From assembly GCF_018263905.1 (NCBI RefSeq), contig NZ_JAAFZU010000012.1:109518-173517 (forward strand): DNA of 64,000 nucleotides. The letters are read 5' to 3'. The position numbers and the translations under genes were made by a program. This document shows positions 8,912-18,419 of this stretch, piece after piece. The DNA is from Loktanella sp. SALINAS62. Lineage in GTDB: Bacteria > Pseudomonadota > Alphaproteobacteria > Rhodobacterales > Rhodobacteraceae. The notes below the pieces were generated by a model. It ran no database searches, had not been told where the DNA came from, and worked only from the letters and a program-made list of their open reading frames with translations. Within the stretch, counting starts at the first letter, position 1. Each line of letters opens with the position of its first letter.

Positions 8912-9646
8912 ATGAGCGACTGGCAAGGCAAACGGTATTGGTTGATCGGTGCATCCGAAGGGTTGGGCCGTGCGCTTGCACACCAATTGTCCAAGGTCGG
9001 GGCCGAAGTGATCGTCTCTGCCCGCAGTGAAGACCGGTTGAAAGCGCTTGTCGACGAACTGCCGGGCAAGGCCAGTTTTCAGACCGTCGATGTGTCCGAT
9101 ATCGCGTCTGTCAAAGATGCCTATGCCGCTGTCGGTAAGATCGACGGCATGGTCTATCTGGCCGGTGCCTATTGGCCGATGCCCGCAACCGAATGGGATC
9201 AGGACAAGGCCGACACGATGGCGGTTGTAAACTATCTGGGCGCGCAACGCTGTGTCGGGGCCGTCATTGGTGACATGGTCGCGCGGGACGGTGGGCACAT
9301 CTTGCTAACGTCGTCGCTGACTGCCTATCGCGGGCTGCCGGGGTCCATCGGTTATACCGCGTCCAAGGCCGCGATCCTGTCGCTGGCGGAATGTCTATAC
9401 GCCGACTTGCGTAAAACGGGCGTCAAGGTGCAGGTCGCAAACCCCGGTTTCATCAAGACGCGTTTGACCGACAAGAACGATTTCAACATGCCGCAGATCA
9501 TGGAACCCGAAGACGCCGCACGCGAAATGTTCGAATTGATGGACAGCGACAATTTCAAAAAGACGTTTCCCCGTGCGCTGGGGTCGCTGTTCCGTGTGGG
9601 TCAATTCCTGCCGGACGCGCTGTATTACCGGATTTTCGGACGCTGA
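8912..9646 (+). CDS. short-chain dehydrogenase/reductase (SDR)
   Basis: 244 residues of classical SDR architecture: cofactor loop LIGASEGLGRAL near residue 11 (GxxxGxG), SSLTAYRGLPGSIGYTASKAA containing the catalytic Ser-Tyr-Lys, and NPGFIKTRL after it. NAD(P)H-dependent oxidoreductase, probably cytoplasmic. A good AGGAGAACGGGC Shine-Dalgarno precedes the ATG. It lies 24 bases after the transporter gene and completes the four-gene set. Confidence 0.9.
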   Translation: MSDWQGKRYWLIGASEGLGRALAHQLSKVGAEVIVSARSEDRLKALVDELPGKASFQTVDVSDIASVKDAYAAVGKIDGMVYLAGAYWPMPATEWDQDKADTMAVVNYLGAQRCVGAVIGDMVARDGGHILLTSSLTAYRGLPGSIGYTASKAAILSLAECLYADLRKTGVKVQVANPGFIKTRLTDKNDFNMPQIMEPEDAAREMFELMDSDNFKKTFPRALGSLFRVGQFLPDALYYRIFGR

Positions 9647-9652
9647 CCGCGA

Positions 9653-10696
9653 TTACGTGATTGCGCGGTCGAACATGGCGCGGGCGCGCAACCAGACATC
9701 GCCATCGGGCAGCGTCAGCAGATGCGGCAAAAGCTGATCGGCAAAATCCTGACTGCTTTCCAGCGGCATCAGTGATGGCAGGTTGTCGATCGCCGTCACG
9801 TCCAGCGGTGGCGCCGCGTGGACGCGAAACGCAGGTGTGTCCCAGCTTGTGACGCGGTCATAGACCTTGATCGGGGAAAAATCGCTGTCTGGATCGCAGG
9901 CAATATCCCCGACGACTGACAGACGCCTGTCTGCGGATTTCGCGCTGGCGGGGACGAACACGGGCGTTCCGGGCCGGGCAAGGATGCAGTTCAGGAACAG
10001 CTCATGCGCCATGATTTCCGGGAATGGTCCGCCATGGGCGGTTTCGTCCACGTCCCATAGGGTGGTGGCGACGCCCATTTCGCGGCACAGATCGGCGGCC
10101 CCGGTGCCGACGCGGCCCTTGGCCCCGATGATCAGCGCGGTCGGGCGCTGGGTGCCCAATTGCACCAGATCAGCCTGCAAATCCGCCAGCAGATGCGCTG
10201 CTGACGGCACTGCGCGCACGGGTCCGGCGATGCCGCCACGCTGCTGCGCGATCCAGCATATCAGGGACACGGCGGCCCCCGCGTAGCCAGCCCAATAGCC
10301 GAATGCCGCGACCCGGCGGCCCTGTTCGTCGGTCAGATATTCCAGATCCAGCAAGCTCCCGCCGCCCGCATGGAACCGGTCCAGCAGGCGCCGCCCGTCG
10401 GGTTGCCCTTTGTAGGCGTGACCGAACATGATGTGCCGGTGTCGCAGCGGCGTGCGGTCGTCCGCCAATTCCTTCAGCCCGAAAACAATCGCATCTTCGG
10501 GCGCATTGACCCAGCTTTCAGCGGGCGCGATGGCCGCCCCGGTGCGGGCATAATCCGCAATCGGGACGCTGCGCTGCGCCGACTCCTCGACCGTGACGGC
10601 AAAGCCCGCTTTTAGCAGGGCGGTCACGCCTTCTGGCATGATGCCGACGCGCTGTTCATGTGCGCGTTGTTCGGCCCTGACCCAAAGATGCGTCAT
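9653..10696 (-). CDS. saccharopine dehydrogenase-like protein (Lys1 / AlaDH-PNT family)
   Basis: 347 residues. The N-terminal half has the Lys1-type signature LWVRAEQRAHEQRVGIMPEG, the GLKEL lysine and the MFGHAYKGQ histidine that correspond to the catalytic Lys/His pair of fungal saccharopine dehydrogenase, and LLDLEYLTDEQGRRVAAFGYWAGYAG. The second half has a Rossmann segment (TALIIGAKGRVGTGAADL). It should be an NAD-dependent oxidative deaminase acting on saccharopine or a related secondary amine, important for lysine turnover. Faces the SDR gene tail to tail with six bases between them. Confidence 0.85.
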   Translation of the reverse strand: MTHLWVRAEQRAHEQRVGIMPEGVTALLKAGFAVTVEESAQRSVPIADYARTGAAIAPAESWVNAPEDAIVFGLKELADDRTPLRHRHIMFGHAYKGQPDGRRLLDRFHAGGGSLLDLEYLTDEQGRRVAAFGYWAGYAGAAVSLICWIAQQRGGIAGPVRAVPSAAHLLADLQADLVQLGTQRPTALIIGAKGRVGTGAADLCREMGVATTLWDVDETAHGGPFPEIMAHELFLNCILARPGTPVFVPASAKSADRRLSVVGDIACDPDSDFSPIKVYDRVTSWDTPAFRVHAAPPLDVTAIDNLPSLMPLESSQDFADQLLPHLLTLPDGDVWLRARAMFDRAIT

Positions 10697-10706
10697 ATCC
10701 GGCCTT

Positions 10707-11351
10707 TCAGTAAAACGTCTTGCGGTCGGCGCGATCAGCCGAATCCAGATGCGGTGTGCCGTTGAAGCTGACCAGCAGCGGCCCGTGATCGGTCACGTGG
10801 ATACGATGGACCGAAGTGTTGAAAATCGGCAGCGCCACCCGCGCCATCTGCGGAATATCCAGACCCAGAATATCGGAAATCGCCTGTGCGATGATCCCGC
10901 CGGAACTGACGCACAGCACCCGTTTACCCGGCTGTGCGGCCATTGCCATGACATCGCGCACCCGGTCGGTAAACGCGGCATAGCTTTCGGCCCCGCCGAT
11001 TTCACCCTGCCGCCATGCGGTCAGGGTAGCAGGAAAGTGGGTGACGAAATCGGTTGGATCATGCGCACCGCTGCCATGCACGCGGGTCATTTCATCGCTC
11101 AGGTCGTAATAGGCGATTTCGTTCAGGCGCGCGTCGCGGTCGGCGTCGGGATAGCCAAGGTTCGTCAGCGTTTCGCGCTGACGGCGCAGGGTGCCGGATA
11201 AAACCACGTCATAGGCCCGGTCGTGCGCGCGCATCCATTCGCCCAGCCACTGGGCCTGACGGTGCCCCAGTTCGGACAGGCGGTCATACTCTGCCTCTGT
11301 CGTTGCTGCGGAATTGGCCTGCCCGTGACGGACCAGCGTGATTTCGCCCAT
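10707..11351 (-). CDS. histidine phosphatase family protein
   Basis: 214 residues with the phosphoglycerate-mutase-like RHG motif ITLVRHGQANSA at the N-terminus, LSELGHRQAQ, and a later VSSGGIIAQA in place of the usual second catalytic-histidine segment. The start is the ATG at 11351 (MGEITLVRHG), preceded by GGGAGA; a longer in-frame extension has no support. Substrate unknown. Divergent from recQ, with about 136 bases between the starts. Confidence 0.88.
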   Translation of the reverse strand: MGEITLVRHGQANSAATTEAEYDRLSELGHRQAQWLGEWMRAHDRAYDVVLSGTLRRQRETLTNLGYPDADRDARLNEIAYYDLSDEMTRVHGSGAHDPTDFVTHFPATLTAWRQGEIGGAESYAAFTDRVRDVMAMAAQPGKRVLCVSSGGIIAQAISDILGLDIPQMARVALPIFNTSVHRIHVTDHGPLLVSFNGTPHLDSADRADRKTFY

Positions 11352-11487
11352 GATGGTCTCCCTTTTTATCCGCACCGGGGTAGTCGGGTGCGCTGGAATT
11401 GGCAACGCCACGGTGCGCCGGGGGACGCTTGTTTACAGATTCTTCATGTGGGATGAGACATCACGCAGGCAAAGATGGGAACCACGC

Positions 11488-13521
11488 ATGGAAGCGGCGC
11501 AAATTTTGCGGGATGTTTTTGGCTTTGACGGTTTTCGTCCGGGCCAAGAAGAAATCGTGGACGCGGTCGCGGCGGGTCGCAACACGCTGGCGATCATGCC
11601 CACGGGGGGCGGCAAATCGCTGTGTTTCCAGCTGCCCGCGCTGGTCCGGGGTGGTGTGACGGTGGTGATTTCGCCGCTGATTGCCCTGATGCGCGATCAG
11701 GTGCGTGGATTGCGCGAAGCTGGGGTTGCCGCCGGTGCACTGACATCGGGCAACACGGACGCGGAAACCGATGCGGTCTGGGCCGGGCTGACCGATGGCA
11801 CGCTGAAACTGCTTTATATGGCGCCCGAACGGCTGGCGTCGTTCGGCACCCAGCGGATGCTGCAAGAGGCCGGGGTCAGCCTGATCGCCGTGGACGAAGC
11901 GCATTGCGTCAGCCAGTGGGGCCACGATTTTCGCCCCGATTACCTGCGGATCGGTGAATTGCGCCGTGCGCTGGACGTGCCGCTGGCCGCGTTCACTGCA
12001 ACGGCGGATGCCGAAACGCAGGCCGAGATCGTGCAAAAGCTGTTCGACGGCGTGCAGCCGGATACGTTCCTGCGCGGGTTCGATCGTCCGAACATCCATC
12101 TCGCCTTTGCGGTCAAAGACAGTCCGCGTGCGCAGATCATGGGATTTGCAGCCGCGCGCAAGGGGCAATCCGGCATCGTCTATTGCGGCACACGGGCCAA
12201 GACAGAAACGCTGGCACAGGCGCTGTCGCAGGCCGGACATTCCGCCTGCGCCTATCACGGCGGCATGGAAGCAGAGCCGCGGCGCGACATCGAACGCCGT
12301 TTCCAGCAAGAGGACGGGTTGATCGTCTGCGCGACCATCGCGTTTGGCATGGGGATCGACAAACCCGATATCCGCTGGGTCGCCCATGCCGATCTGCCGA
12401 AATCCATCGAAAACTATTATCAGGAAATTGGCCGTGCCGGCCGCGATGGTGCACCTGCCGAAACCCTGACGCTTTACGGTGCCGAGGACGTGCGGTTTCG
12501 CCGCCAGCAAATCGACGAAGGACTCGCACCGCCCGAACGGCGGACTGCCGATCATGGGCGGCTGAACGCGCTGCTTGGTCTGGCAGAGGCACAGGCCTGC
12601 CGTCGTCAGAATTTGCTGCGCTACTTTGGTGAAGATCCCGCGCCCTGCGGCAACTGCGATCTGTGCAATACCCCGCCGGAAACGTTCGACGCGACGACCC
12701 CGGTGCGGATGGCGTTGTCGGCGGCGCTGCGCACGGTTGAATCCTTTGGCGCGGGGCATCTGATCGACATCGTCATGGGGGCCGATACCGCCAAGATCCG
12801 TGAACGCGGCCACGACAAATTGCCGACCTTTGGCGTTGGCAAATCGTTTTCAAAACGGCAATGGCAGGCGATTTTTCGGCAGATGATGGGGCTGGACCTG
12901 TTCCGCCCCGATGCTGCCCGTCACGGCGCGCTGCGGATGACCGATGCGGCCCTGCCGATCCTGCGCGGAGAAGCGTCGCTGACCCTGCGCAAGGATACCG
13001 TGCAATCCGCGAAATTCAGTCCCGCCGTCCGCCAGATGGTCAGCGAAGACGACGCGCCGCTTCTGTCGGCGCTCAAAGCCAAACGGCGCGCATTGGCCGA
13101 AGCGGCAGGCGGCCCGGCCTATATCATCTTTAACGACAAGACCCTGATCGAGATGGCGGAAACGAAACCGCAGACAATGGACCAGATGGCCCGGATTGGC
13201 GGCGTCGGCGCCACGAAACTGGAAAAATACGGACGCGCTTTTCTGGAAGTGATCGCAGGCGCGGTGGAAGAGATTCATCCCGCCCGCATGAAGCTGGCAG
13301 GTCGGCTAGAAGGCGAAACCTATGACCGGCTGATGGCAGCACAGGCCGATCTGGCGCGGGGACCGGGCGGCACGGATAAACCGATGTCCTGTTCCGCAAG
13401 CCAATTGGCAAAGGTTGCGCGCCTGCGCAACGCTGACGAACAAGCCGTGGCGCGCATCATTGGCGACCGTCATTCCGAACGGTTTGCCGATGCCTTTCTG
13501 ATGATCCTGAACGATGGATAA
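11488..13521 (+). CDS. recQ: ATP-dependent DNA helicase RecQ
   Basis: 677 residues. Helicase motifs in order: Walker A MPTGGGKSLCFQLPA (about residue 35), DEAH box AVDEAHCVSQWGHDFRPDY, motif VI QEIGRAGRDG, then the RecQ zinc site CRRQNLLRYFGEDPAPCGNC with a following CDLC, a winged-helix RQC region and a C-terminal HRDC domain (about 560-640) followed by a short extra tail. A 3'-5' helicase in recombination and fork repair. The start chosen, MEAAQILRDVFGF, matches the family; in-frame extensions upstream run into the regulatory region shared with the phosphatase gene. Confidence 0.96.
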   Translation: MEAAQILRDVFGFDGFRPGQEEIVDAVAAGRNTLAIMPTGGGKSLCFQLPALVRGGVTVVISPLIALMRDQVRGLREAGVAAGALTSGNTDAETDAVWAGLTDGTLKLLYMAPERLASFGTQRMLQEAGVSLIAVDEAHCVSQWGHDFRPDYLRIGELRRALDVPLAAFTATADAETQAEIVQKLFDGVQPDTFLRGFDRPNIHLAFAVKDSPRAQIMGFAAARKGQSGIVYCGTRAKTETLAQALSQAGHSACAYHGGMEAEPRRDIERRFQQEDGLIVCATIAFGMGIDKPDIRWVAHADLPKSIENYYQEIGRAGRDGAPAETLTLYGAEDVRFRRQQIDEGLAPPERRTADHGRLNALLGLAEAQACRRQNLLRYFGEDPAPCGNCDLCNTPPETFDATTPVRMALSAALRTVESFGAGHLIDIVMGADTAKIRERGHDKLPTFGVGKSFSKRQWQAIFRQMMGLDLFRPDAARHGALRMTDAALPILRGEASLTLRKDTVQSAKFSPAVRQMVSEDDAPLLSALKAKRRALAEAAGGPAYIIFNDKTLIEMAETKPQTMDQMARIGGVGATKLEKYGRAFLEVIAGAVEEIHPARMKLAGRLEGETYDRLMAAQADLARGPGGTDKPMSCSASQLAKVARLRNADEQAVARIIGDRHSERFADAFLMILNDG

Positions 13522-13604
13522 CACGCACCCGACCTGCGGCGTCGCGGCGGGTGGCGCACGTCAGGCAGCGTGCTACAAATGCATCAAGACTGACCGGAGG
13601 CCCC

Positions 13605-14378
13605 ATGCTTGTCACCATTTCGCCCGCTAAATCCCTGAACCTCGACCCTGTGGGTGTTACGCCCACGGAACCCGCATTTCAGGCTGATGCGGTGCGTTTG
13701 GCGAAAACCATGCGCGGCCAGACCTTGGGCGATCTCAAAAAACTGATGTCGATTTCCGACGATCTGGCGCGGCTGAACCGCGACCGGTTCAAGTCGTTTT
13801 CAGATGAACCCGCCCCGGATGCGGTAAAGCCCGCCGCATTGGCATTTGACGGCGATACCTATCAGGGGTTGGAAGCCCGGACACTGTCAGACGATGATTT
13901 GGCGTTTGCGCAGGACCGGCTTTGCATTCTGTCGGGGCTTTACGGCATCCTGCGTCCGCTGGATGCGATCCAGCCTTACCGTCTGGAAATGGGCAGCCGT
14001 CTGAAAACCCGGCGTGGCGCGTCGCTTTATGACTACTGGGGCGACACGCTGGCCCACGCGCTGAACGCGCAGGCTGCGGCCCAAGGGGCGGACACGCTGC
14101 TGAATTGCGCCAGTCAGGAATACTTTGCCGCCGCCGACCGGCCTGCGTTGAAACTGCGGATTGTCACCCCCCGCTTTCTGGAAGTGAAGGACGGTCGCGC
14201 GCGCATCGTCAGCTTTTTCGCCAAACGTGCACGCGGGGCGCTGGCGCGGTTCGTGATCGAAAACCGGATCACCGATGTCGACGGGGTCAAGGATTTCGTG
14301 GCGGGCGGCTATGCCTTTGATCCTGACCAGTCTGACGGCGACACCTGGGCCTTTGTCCGGCCCTATCCGGAAACCTGA
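13605..14378 (+). CDS. yaaA: peroxide stress protein YaaA (DUF328)
   Basis: 257 residues, the usual length for YaaA. Family hallmarks: MLVTISPAKSLNLDP at the N-terminus, FDGDTYQGLEARTL, LSGLYGILRPLDAIQPYRLEMG (about residues 107-128) and NCASQEYFAA. In E. coli YaaA reduces free intracellular iron and DNA damage during hydrogen peroxide stress and has DNA-binding ability. Start at 13605 behind a CCGGAGG Shine-Dalgarno. Confidence 0.95.
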   Translation: MLVTISPAKSLNLDPVGVTPTEPAFQADAVRLAKTMRGQTLGDLKKLMSISDDLARLNRDRFKSFSDEPAPDAVKPAALAFDGDTYQGLEARTLSDDDLAFAQDRLCILSGLYGILRPLDAIQPYRLEMGSRLKTRRGASLYDYWGDTLAHALNAQAAAQGADTLLNCASQEYFAAADRPALKLRIVTPRFLEVKDGRARIVSFFAKRARGALARFVIENRITDVDGVKDFVAGGYAFDPDQSDGDTWAFVRPYPET

Positions 14379-14390
14379 AAGCGTCGTAAA

Positions 14391-14412
14391 CAAAGCGGTC
14401 ACAGCCGCTTTG
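14391..14412 (+). terminator. hairpin after yaaA
   Basis: CAAAGCGG (14391-14398) pairs perfectly with CCGCTTTG (14405-14412) around a six-base loop, 13 bases after the yaaA stop. The following sequence is not T-rich, so termination may be inefficient. Confidence 0.4.
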
Positions 14413-14471
14413 GTCGGGTGACGCAGCACCGGAACGGCGCTATGTCTGTGCCAAGTCCGAAGGAGCGCGCC

Positions 14472-17252
14472 ATGACCGATACGATCAGCTTTACCCTTGA
14501 CGGCAAGTCTGTGCAGGCACAGCCCGGCCAGACCATATGGGAAGTCGCAAACGGTCAGGGGCTGGTCATTCCGCACCTGTGTTTCAAAGACGCCGCCAGC
14601 TATCGCCCCGATGGCAACTGTCGCGTCTGCATGGTCGCCGTCGAAGGCGAACGCAATCTGGTGGCGTCCTGCCTGCGGACCCCGACCGACGGGATGGTGG
14701 TGACCACAGACCAGCCCCGCGAACGGCAGGCCCGCAAGATGGTGATGGAACTGCTGGTGGCGGATCATCCCGATCACGACCGCGCACACGATAAATCCAG
14801 CCATATGCGCGACATGGCTGATCTGACCGGTGTGACCACATCGCGTTTTCCGGCAAAACGCCCCGATCACGTGCCGCTGCTGGACGACAGCCATGTCGCG
14901 ATGCGCGTGAATTTGGACGCCTGCATCCAGTGCAATCTGTGCGTCCGCGCCTGCCGCGAAGTGCAGGTCAACGACGTGATCGGCATGGCCCACCGGGGGC
15001 ATGACGCCTATCCGGTGTTCGACATGGCCGACCCGATGGGTGCATCGACCTGTGTGGCTTGTGGCGAATGCGTGCAGGCCTGCCCGACCGGCGCCCTGAT
15101 GGAAGCCAGCGTGCTGGACGCCGACCAGATCGGTGACAGCAAGGATTTTGACGAAGAGGTCGCCAGCGTCTGCCCGTTCTGCGGTGTCGGCTGCCAGATC
15201 AGCCTGAAGGTCAAGGACGGCAAGATCAAATATGTGGATGGGCTGGACGGCCCTGCCAATGAAAACCGGCTGTGCGTCAAGGGGCGGTTCGGGTTCGATT
15301 ACATCGATCACCCGCACCGTCTGACCAAACCGCTGATCCGGCGCGACGATGCCCCCGCAAAGGGGCTGAACGTCGATCCCGGCAACTACCTTGACGTGTT
15401 CCGCGAAGTGACCTGGGACGAAGCGATGACCCGCGCTGCCAAGGGGCTGACCGACCTGCGTGATACCGTGGGTGGCGAGTCCGTCGCCGGGTTCGGGTCC
15501 GCCAAATGCACCAACGAAGAAGCGTATCTGTTCCAGAAGCTGATCCGCGAAGGGTTCGGCCATAACAACGTCGATCACTGTACGCGTCTGTGCCACGCGT
15601 CCTCTGTTGCGGCGCTGATGGAAAACGTTGGCTCAGGCGCCGTTACGGCGACATTCAACGAAATCGAAAACGCCGATGTGGCAATCGTGATCGGGGCCAA
15701 TCCGATTGAAAACCACCCTGTCGCCGCGACCTATTTCAAGCAATTTGCCAAACGCGGCGGCAAGCTGATCGTCATGGATCCGCGCGGTCAGGCGCTGAAA
15801 CGGCATGCGTCGCACATGCTGCAATTCAAGCCGGGCACAGATGTCGCCATGCTGAACGCGATCTGCAACGTGATCGTCGAAGAACAGCTGTTCGATCAAC
15901 AATACATCGAAGGCTATACTGAAAACTGGGATATCGAGCGTGAACACCTGCGCCGTTTCACCCCTGAAAAGATGGCTGACGTCTGCGGGATCGACGCCGA
16001 CATGCTGCGCGACGTGGCCCGCACCTTTGCCGGTGCGCAGTCCGCGATGATCTTTTGGGGGATGGGGGTCAGCCAGCACACCTATGGCACCGACAATTCG
16101 CGCTGCCTGATCTCTTTGGCGCTGATGACGGGGCAGATCGGGCGTCCGGGCACAGGGCTGCATCCGCTGCGCGGTCAGAACAACGTGCAGGGTGCATCCG
16201 ATGCAGGGTTGGTGCCGATGTATCTGCCAGACTACCAATCCGTCACCGAAGCAGAGATCCGCCGCAATTTCCAACACGTCTGGGGCAGCGATAATCTCAA
16301 CCCCCAGCGCGGTCTGACCGTGACCGAAATTCTGGACGCCGTGCATCACGGCAAGATCAAGGGCATGTTCATTCAGGGCGAAAACCCCGCCATGTCTGAC
16401 CCGGATCTGGATCATGCCCGCGATGCGCTGGCAAAATTGCAGCATCTGGTCGTGCAGGATATCTTTTTGACTGAAACCGCGAATTTTGCCGACGTGATCC
16501 TGCCCGCGTCAGCCTTTGCCGAAAAGACCGGGACGGTGACCAACACCAATCGTCAGGTGCAAATGGGCCGTCCTGCTGTCCCACCGCCGGGTGATGCCCG
16601 CGAAGACTGGGCGATCTTGATTGATCTGGGCCGTCGCATCGGGCTGAACTGGACCTACGCACATCCGCGTGACGTGTTCGCGGAAATGACGCGTGTCATG
16701 GGTTCACTGCAGAACATCACATGGGAGAGGCTGGAGCGTGAAGCGGTGACCTATCCCGTCCACGGTCCCGACCAACCCGGAGAGCCGATCATGTTTGCCG
16801 ATGGTTTCCCCCGCAGTAACGGTCGGGCGAAATTCACCCCGGCAGAAGTGATCGCCCCTGACGAGACGCCCGACGCCGCATATCCGATGGTTTTGACCAC
16901 CGGTCGGCAGCTGGAACATTGGCACACCGGGTCAATGACCCGCCGGGCCACGGTGCTGGACGCCGTGGAACCGCAGGCGAATTGTTCGATTCATCCCCAT
17001 ACCCTGCGCGACATGGGCGTGGCCCCCGGCGGGCAGGTCAGGCTGACGACCCGCCGCGGCAGCGTCACCCTGATGGCGCGGGCCGACCGTTCCGTCGCTC
17101 ACGATATGGTGTTCCTGCCCTTTGCCTATGTTGAAGCGGCTGCAAATATCCTGACGAATCCGGCAATTGACCCCGTCGGCAAGATTCCGGAATTCAAATA
17201 TGCTGCTGTGCGAGTTGAAAAAGCACCAGAGGATATATTCGTGGCGGAATAG
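14472..17252 (+). CDS. formate dehydrogenase alpha subunit (Mo/W-bisPGD, NuoG-like N-terminus)
   Basis: 926 residues. Order: N-terminal [2Fe-2S] ferredoxin domain with four Cys (LCFKD, GNCRVC, ASCLR), two [4Fe-4S] motifs (CIQCNLCVRAC, CVACGECVQAC), a third at CPFCGVGC, then the molybdopterin domain with HCTRLCHASSVAA, whose second Cys is the expected metal ligand, and a C-terminal dinucleotide-binding domain. The family oxidises formate to CO2. Unusually, the segment that normally holds the His-Cys3 cluster reads ADHPDHDRAHDKSSHMRDMA with no cysteine. No beta/gamma partners, fdhD or chaperone gene is adjacent, so its electron acceptor is unclear. The AAGGAGCGCGCC Shine-Dalgarno supports the ATG at 14472. 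Confidence 0.92.
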   Translation: MTDTISFTLDGKSVQAQPGQTIWEVANGQGLVIPHLCFKDAASYRPDGNCRVCMVAVEGERNLVASCLRTPTDGMVVTTDQPRERQARKMVMELLVADHPDHDRAHDKSSHMRDMADLTGVTTSRFPAKRPDHVPLLDDSHVAMRVNLDACIQCNLCVRACREVQVNDVIGMAHRGHDAYPVFDMADPMGASTCVACGECVQACPTGALMEASVLDADQIGDSKDFDEEVASVCPFCGVGCQISLKVKDGKIKYVDGLDGPANENRLCVKGRFGFDYIDHPHRLTKPLIRRDDAPAKGLNVDPGNYLDVFREVTWDEAMTRAAKGLTDLRDTVGGESVAGFGSAKCTNEEAYLFQKLIREGFGHNNVDHCTRLCHASSVAALMENVGSGAVTATFNEIENADVAIVIGANPIENHPVAATYFKQFAKRGGKLIVMDPRGQALKRHASHMLQFKPGTDVAMLNAICNVIVEEQLFDQQYIEGYTENWDIEREHLRRFTPEKMADVCGIDADMLRDVARTFAGAQSAMIFWGMGVSQHTYGTDNSRCLISLALMTGQIGRPGTGLHPLRGQNNVQGASDAGLVPMYLPDYQSVTEAEIRRNFQHVWGSDNLNPQRGLTVTEILDAVHHGKIKGMFIQGENPAMSDPDLDHARDALAKLQHLVVQDIFLTETANFADVILPASAFAEKTGTVTNTNRQVQMGRPAVPPPGDAREDWAILIDLGRRIGLNWTYAHPRDVFAEMTRVMGSLQNITWERLEREAVTYPVHGPDQPGEPIMFADGFPRSNGRAKFTPAEVIAPDETPDAAYPMVLTTGRQLEHWHTGSMTRRATVLDAVEPQANCSIHPHTLRDMGVAPGGQVRLTTRRGSVTLMARADRSVAHDMVFLPFAYVEAAANILTNPAIDPVGKIPEFKYAAVRVEKAPEDIFVAE

Positions 17253-17491
17253 CAGTTGCGTTGGTTCCATCACAAAACAGTAATCAGGCCATTTTTTTCA
17301 GACACATGGGCGTGATAATTTCAAGTAACTGAAATTGTTTAACTAAATTTATAGCTTCGGAGTCTGTGTCGCGATTCTGCTACAGTTTAACTACTGGACC
17401 TTTGAATCATGGCGCAAGCTATCGAACTTTTCCCGGTCATGGGCATTTAACCCCCACACCGCACAGTGCGGAGACTAAAGGGAAAGTAACA
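17253..17491. other. 239-base AT-rich intergenic region before the outer-membrane protein gene
   Basis: Distinctly richer in A/T than its surroundings. It holds a TTTTTTT run near 17293, two copies of TTTAACTA about 50 bases apart (near 17338 and 17387), and a compact palindrome CCGCAC-A-GTGCGG at 17459-17471 that would form a hairpin shortly before the AAGGGAAAG Shine-Dalgarno of the next gene. No RNA gene or coding region is recognisable. It probably carries the promoter and leader of the outer-membrane protein. Confidence 0.5.
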
Positions 17492-18331
17492 ATGAAAACT
17501 CTGAACATTTTCGTAGCTGCCGCGACTGCCTCGATGATCGCTGGTGCCGCTGCCGCACAAACAACCGTCTTCAGCAACGAAGACGCCGCCGTGGATGCCG
17601 TCGATGACCTGCAAGAGCAGATCGCCGAAGACGCAGAGCGTGACATCGGCCGTTTCGGCAACGAAGGCCGTCTGGTCGGATCCTACGGTTCTGTTGCATT
17701 CCGCGCGACGGCCAACAGCAACGACGACGATGACAATTCCAATGTCGGCGTTGGCCTGCGTTACGGCACGTTTGACGGCGTGAACGGTATCGATGTGTCG
17801 GCAAAGTATGACTACGCAGCCGATAACGGCGATGAAACAACCAACCGCCTGCTGGCCGGTGCCGACTATCGCCGCGATCTGTCCGGTGCGTTCTTTGCCT
17901 ACGGTAAGCTGGACGTCCTGCTGGATTCTGCTGTGACCGAGCCCGATTCGTATGAAACCGACATCTTTGCCGGTGTTGGCTTGGGCTACCGTATTCTGAA
18001 TGACGCCACGTCGCAGTGGTCCGTGCAGGCAGGCCCCGGCTACCGCTATGCAGAGCAGGTCAACGGTGTTGATGTCGACGAAGTCGCAGCATCCGTGTCG
18101 TCGAACTACTACCGCTCGCTGTCGGCAACGTCCTACCTGACCAACGACACCGACATCATCTATTCGGACATCAGCACGCAGGTTCAGAACGAACTGGCGC
18201 TGAACGTATCGATGACAAACGCGCTGGCGCTGCGCACGTCGCTGACCACGATCTACAACGACAATTCGGACGACAGCTTCTCTGATGCGAACAACACCTT
18301 GGGTGTGTCGGTCGTTTACAACTTCAACTGA
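17492..18331 (+). CDS. DUF481 (YdiY-type) outer-membrane beta-barrel protein
   Basis: 279 residues with a standard signal peptide (MKTLNIFVAAATASMIAGA, cleavage likely after AAAAQ). The mature part alternates polar and hydrophobic residues in beta-strand fashion (for example KYDYAADNG, FFAYGKLDVLLDS, FAGVGLGYRI, GPGYRYAE) and ends in Asn-Phe-Asn after VVYNF, an aromatic C-terminal strand typical of outer-membrane barrels. The pattern fits the DUF481/YdiY family, several of which respond to salt or acid. Very acidic, with an Asn/Asp stretch near residue 70. Monocistronic, with its own leader and terminator. Confidence 0.82.
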   Translation: MKTLNIFVAAATASMIAGAAAAQTTVFSNEDAAVDAVDDLQEQIAEDAERDIGRFGNEGRLVGSYGSVAFRATANSNDDDDNSNVGVGLRYGTFDGVNGIDVSAKYDYAADNGDETTNRLLAGADYRRDLSGAFFAYGKLDVLLDSAVTEPDSYETDIFAGVGLGYRILNDATSQWSVQAGPGYRYAEQVNGVDVDEVAASVSSNYYRSLSATSYLTNDTDIIYSDISTQVQNELALNVSMTNALALRTSLTTIYNDNSDDSFSDANNTLGVSVVYNFN

Positions 18332-18371
18332 TACCCTTCGGATTGCATTCCCGAATACTGTCAGTGAAGAC

Positions 18372-18400
18372 GGGCGGTGGCGTAAGCCACCGCCCTTTTT
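18372..18400 (+). terminator. rho-independent terminator of the DUF481 gene
   Basis: Perfect 10-bp stem GGGCGGTGGC / GCCACCGCCC (18372-18381 with 18386-18395), GTAA loop, followed directly by TTTTT. Confidence 0.93.
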
Positions 18401-18419
18401 CGTGGTTGATGCCTACGAA

